From: Betaproteobacteria bacterium
Lineage (GTDB): Bacteria; Pseudomonadota; Gammaproteobacteria; Burkholderiales; Usitatibacteraceae
Length of the DNA stretch: 64,000 nt
Direction: 5' to 3'
Assembly: GCA_016709665.1 (NCBI GenBank)
Contig: JADJMI010000004.1
Span: forward strand, 62,001-126,000
The notes below the pieces were generated by a model that was not told the DNA's origin, did no database searches, and saw nothing but the letters and a program-made list of their open reading frames with translations. Numbering within the stretch: the stretch's first letter is position 1; each line of letters opens with the position of its first letter. Position numbers and translations under genes: made by a program. This document shows positions 61,840-64,000 of the stretch, one piece after another.

Positions 61840-63123
61840 TCAGGCGCGCTCGAGCAGCATCGCCCCGCCCTGCCCGCCGCCGATGCAAAGCGAAGCCACG
61901 GCGCGCTTGCCGCCCGTGCGCTCGAGCACCTTGAGCGCGTGCAGCACGACGCGGGCGCCCGAGGCGCCGATGGGGTGGCCCAGCGCGATGGCGCCGCCGT
62001 CCACGTTGAGCTTGCCGCGCTCGAGCCGCCCGAAGGCCTTGTCGAGGCCGAAGTGTTCCTTGCAGTAGGATTCGCTTTCCCAGGCGGCGAGGCACCCGAG
62101 CACCTGCGCGGCGAAGGCCTCGTTGATCTCCGCGGCGTCGATGTCGTCCCACGTGAGGTGATTGCGCTGCAGCATCGGCGTGATGGCGTGCACGGGGCCC
62201 AGGCCCATTTCCGCCGGGTCGAGGGCACCCCAGTTGGCGTCGACGATGCGCCCGAGCGGGGTGAGGCCGTACTCGTTCACGACCTCCTCGGCGGCGATCA
62301 CCAGGAGCGCCGCCCCGTCGGTGATCTGCGAGCTGTTTCCCGGCGTCACGTTGCCGTAGGTGCGGTCGAAGACGGGCTTCAGCTTCGCGAGCTTTTCCAC
62401 CGCCGAATCCCGGCGCACGCCGTCGTCCTGGGCGTAGACCTTGCCGTCGGCGCCGTAGACGGGCTCGACCTCGCCGTAGTGCCCGTTGTCCTGGCCGAAG
62501 GCCACGCGCCGGTGCGACTCGACCGCGAACTCGTCCATCATCTGGCGCGTGATGCCGAAGCGCTTCGCGACGATCTCGGCCGTGGAGCCCATCGACAGCT
62601 TCACGACCGGGTCCGTGAGGCCGCGCAGGATGGCGATGACGGGCGCGAGGTTCGCGAGGCGGAACTTCGCCGCCGTGGCGGCCTTCTGGCCGAAGGACTT
62701 CGCGGCATACCAGTCCGCGAGCCAGTTCACCATGGCCGGCCCGAAGAGCAGCGGGGCGTGGCTCATCGCATCCGTGCCGCCGGCCAGCACGAGGCTCGAC
62801 CGGCCGGCGATGATGTTGAGGTACGCCGAATCGAGGGCCTGCATGCCGGAGGCGCAGTTGCGCATCACCGTCCACGCCGGCACCTTCTCGCCGCAACCCA
62901 GGCGCAGCGACACGACGCGGCCGATGTTGGCCTCGTCGGCCGACGGCATGGCCGCGCCGACGATGACCTCGTCGAACGCGGTGGCCTCGAAGGGCTGGCG
63001 CGCGACGAGGGGGCGCCCGCAGGCGACGGCGAGATCGGAGCCCGTGAAGGGCCCCAGGCCCTTCCTCGCCTTGAGGAACGGGGTGCGCGCCCCGTCGACT
63101 ACATAGACACGGCGCGCGGCCAT
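61840..63123 (-). CDS. fadI: Acetyl-CoA C-acyltransferase (FadI-like thiolase)
   Basis: Thiolase of 427 aa, the longer FadI length. The nucleophile Cys is in MRNCASGMQALDSA (about residue 93), the His in GHPIGASGA and the second Cys in CIGGGQGGAM. It lies next to the FadB/FadJ-type gene, matching FadIJ pairing. ATG 63123 has GAGGAG upstream and overlaps the 3' end of the acyl-CoA dehydrogenase gene by 25 bases. Confidence 0.94.
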   Translation of the reverse strand: MAARRVYVVDGARTPFLKARKGLGPFTGSDLAVACGRPLVARQPFEATAFDEVIVGAAMPSADEANIGRVVSLRLGCGEKVPAWTVMRNCASGMQALDSAYLNIIAGRSSLVLAGGTDAMSHAPLLFGPAMVNWLADWYAAKSFGQKAATAAKFRLANLAPVIAILRGLTDPVVKLSMGSTAEIVAKRFGITRQMMDEFAVESHRRVAFGQDNGHYGEVEPVYGADGKVYAQDDGVRRDSAVEKLAKLKPVFDRTYGNVTPGNSSQITDGAALLVIAAEEVVNEYGLTPLGRIVDANWGALDPAEMGLGPVHAITPMLQRNHLTWDDIDAAEINEAFAAQVLGCLAAWESESYCKEHFGLDKAFGRLERGKLNVDGGAIALGHPIGASGARVVLHALKVLERTGGKRAVASLCIGGGQGGAMLLERA

Positions 63124-64000
63124 TGCTTCGTCTCCTCGTTCTTCTTGCGGGACAGGTCGTTCGGGAAGTCGTCCACCATGATCACCTCGCGGCGCAGGCG
63201 GTCCGTGCGCGCCAGGTGCTCGAACTCGGCGAGCGTGATGAGGCCCTGCTTCACGGCGGCGTCGCGGCGCTCGGGGGCCGTGCGCTGCGGGAGCTTGCCC
63301 TCCTTCTGCGCCGCGCGCAGCTTCGCCTCGACGGGATCGGCCTTGATGACCGCCTCCATGGCGAACTCCAGGCGGCCGATGACGTCGTCCTCCCGGCGCG
63401 GCAGGTACATGCCCGCGGTGAGGCGATCGCGCGTGGCGCCCGGCTCGATCATGAGCTTCGCGACGCGGCTCACCCACTTGTCGTGCGGCGCGGTGAGCGT
63501 GAGCCCCTTCGGGAAGACGAACCGGCGCATCAGCCAGGCCACGGGCCGGCTCGGGAAGTTGGCGAGCACGCCGTCCATCGCGACCTGCAGCTTGAAGGAG
63601 CTGTCGTACATCGCCCACGTGAGCAGGGGCACGTCTTCCTCCGGGCAGCCGTCGTCGTGGAAGCGCTTCACGGTGGCCGACATCATGTAGAGGTGCGAGA
63701 GGATGTCGCCCAGGCGCGCCGAGAGCATCTCCTTGCGCTTGAGGCTGCCGCCGATCACGAACATGGACATGTCCGCGAGCATGGCGAAGGCGGACGAGAA
63801 ACGCGTGAGGATCTGCAGGTAGCGCTTCGTGTGGCGCGAGCCCGGGACGGAAACGCCCTTGCCGCCGGTGAGGCCCAGCCACAGCGAACGGGCCGCGTTC
63901 GAGATCGTGAACGCCACGTGGTTCCAGAAGGCCTCGTCGAAGGCGCGGACGTCGTTTTCGCGCACCGCCGTCATTTCCTTCAGCACCCACGGGTGGCAGC
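63099..64000 (-). CDS. fadE: Acyl-CoA dehydrogenase FadE, C-terminal part (runs off the window)
   Basis: C-terminal 300 residues of a FadE-type acyl-CoA dehydrogenase, which makes the first double bond in beta-oxidation and passes electrons to ETF. HPWVLKEM at the window edge matches the FadE region, followed by the C-terminal DUF1974-type domain: SSAFAMLADMSMFVIGGSLK, KRKEMLSARLGDILSHLYM and FHDDGCPEEDVPLL. The gene starts beyond base 64000. It is the upstream gene of the fad cluster seen here. Confidence 0.93.
   Translation of the reverse strand, partial: CHPWVLKEMTAVRENDVRAFDEAFWNHVAFTISNAARSLWLGLTGGKGVSVPGSRHTKRYLQILTRFSSAFAMLADMSMFVIGGSLKRKEMLSARLGDILSHLYMMSATVKRFHDDGCPEEDVPLLTWAMYDSSFKLQVAMDGVLANFPSRPVAWLMRRFVFPKGLTLTAPHDKWVSRVAKLMIEPGATRDRLTAGMYLPRREDDVIGRLEFAMEAVIKADPVEAKLRAAQKEGKLPQRTAPERRDAAVKQGLITLAEFEHLARTDRLRREVIMVDDFPNDLSRKKNEETKQWPRAVSM

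Overview
The window is strongly GC-rich, densely coded DNA of betaproteobacterial character. The main clues are the order trxA - rho - rpmE (type B L31), a short cyanide-insensitive type cytochrome bd oxidase, a seven-iron FdxA, GlcDEF glycolate oxidase, and betaproteobacterial style beta-oxidation genes. The taxonomic call is an inference from gene order and protein families. I see no tRNA, rRNA, CRISPR, prophage or insertion sequence, and no gene-free stretch longer than about 230 bases.

Layout. 1-4119: end of a tripartite RND efflux system (adaptor, frameshifted, then permease). 4166-6884: cytochrome bd oxidase subunits I and II, with subunit II running without any stop codon towards a triheme cytochrome c7-like domain in the next frame. 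6921-9739: fdxA (minus), trxA, rho, rpmE2 and a clear terminator. 9791-14142: a GT-C glycosyltransferase and a convergent Ca2+-type P-ATPase. 14221-20115 (minus): glycolate oxidase operon with two GlcD paralogues, GlcE, a beta-class glutathione transferase and GlcF, mostly coupled by overlapping stop/start codons. 20212-23883: a DUF456 protein that looks leaderless, a Ser/Thr kinase with a cyclic-nucleotide-binding domain, and formate-THF ligase behind an FNR/CRP-like palindrome. 24027-32979: mixed housekeeping and stress genes (NTF2-like protein, EamA exporter, periplasmic oligopeptidase B, free Met-sulfoxide reductase, Y-family polymerase, SDR, LysE exporter, peroxiredoxin, MscS). 32976-38989: a zinc-ribbon/SPFH membrane pair, a MOSC protein, and an NtrC-type two-component pair.

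38993-64000 is almost entirely minus strand and reads as one lipid-use region. It encodes a DUF423 protein, an MMPL-type RND permease, a YCF48-like propeller, DUF1329, a DUF1302 beta-barrel, a PvdQ-like N-acyl amide acylase, two thiolases, two fused hydratase/dehydrogenase enzymes of opposite domain order, an acyl-CoA synthetase, several hotdog thioesterases and the C-terminal part of an acyl-CoA dehydrogenase. A plausible reading (inference) is that the envelope module and acylase handle a lipophilic or acylated substrate whose fatty acyl chains are then activated and oxidised by the adjacent enzymes.

At least three genes (adaptor, FadB-like, DUF4442) are broken by loss of exactly one base in the coding direction, and the cydB/c7 junction has the same phase change. 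This may be systematic under-calling in a draft assembly or real decay; reads would decide.
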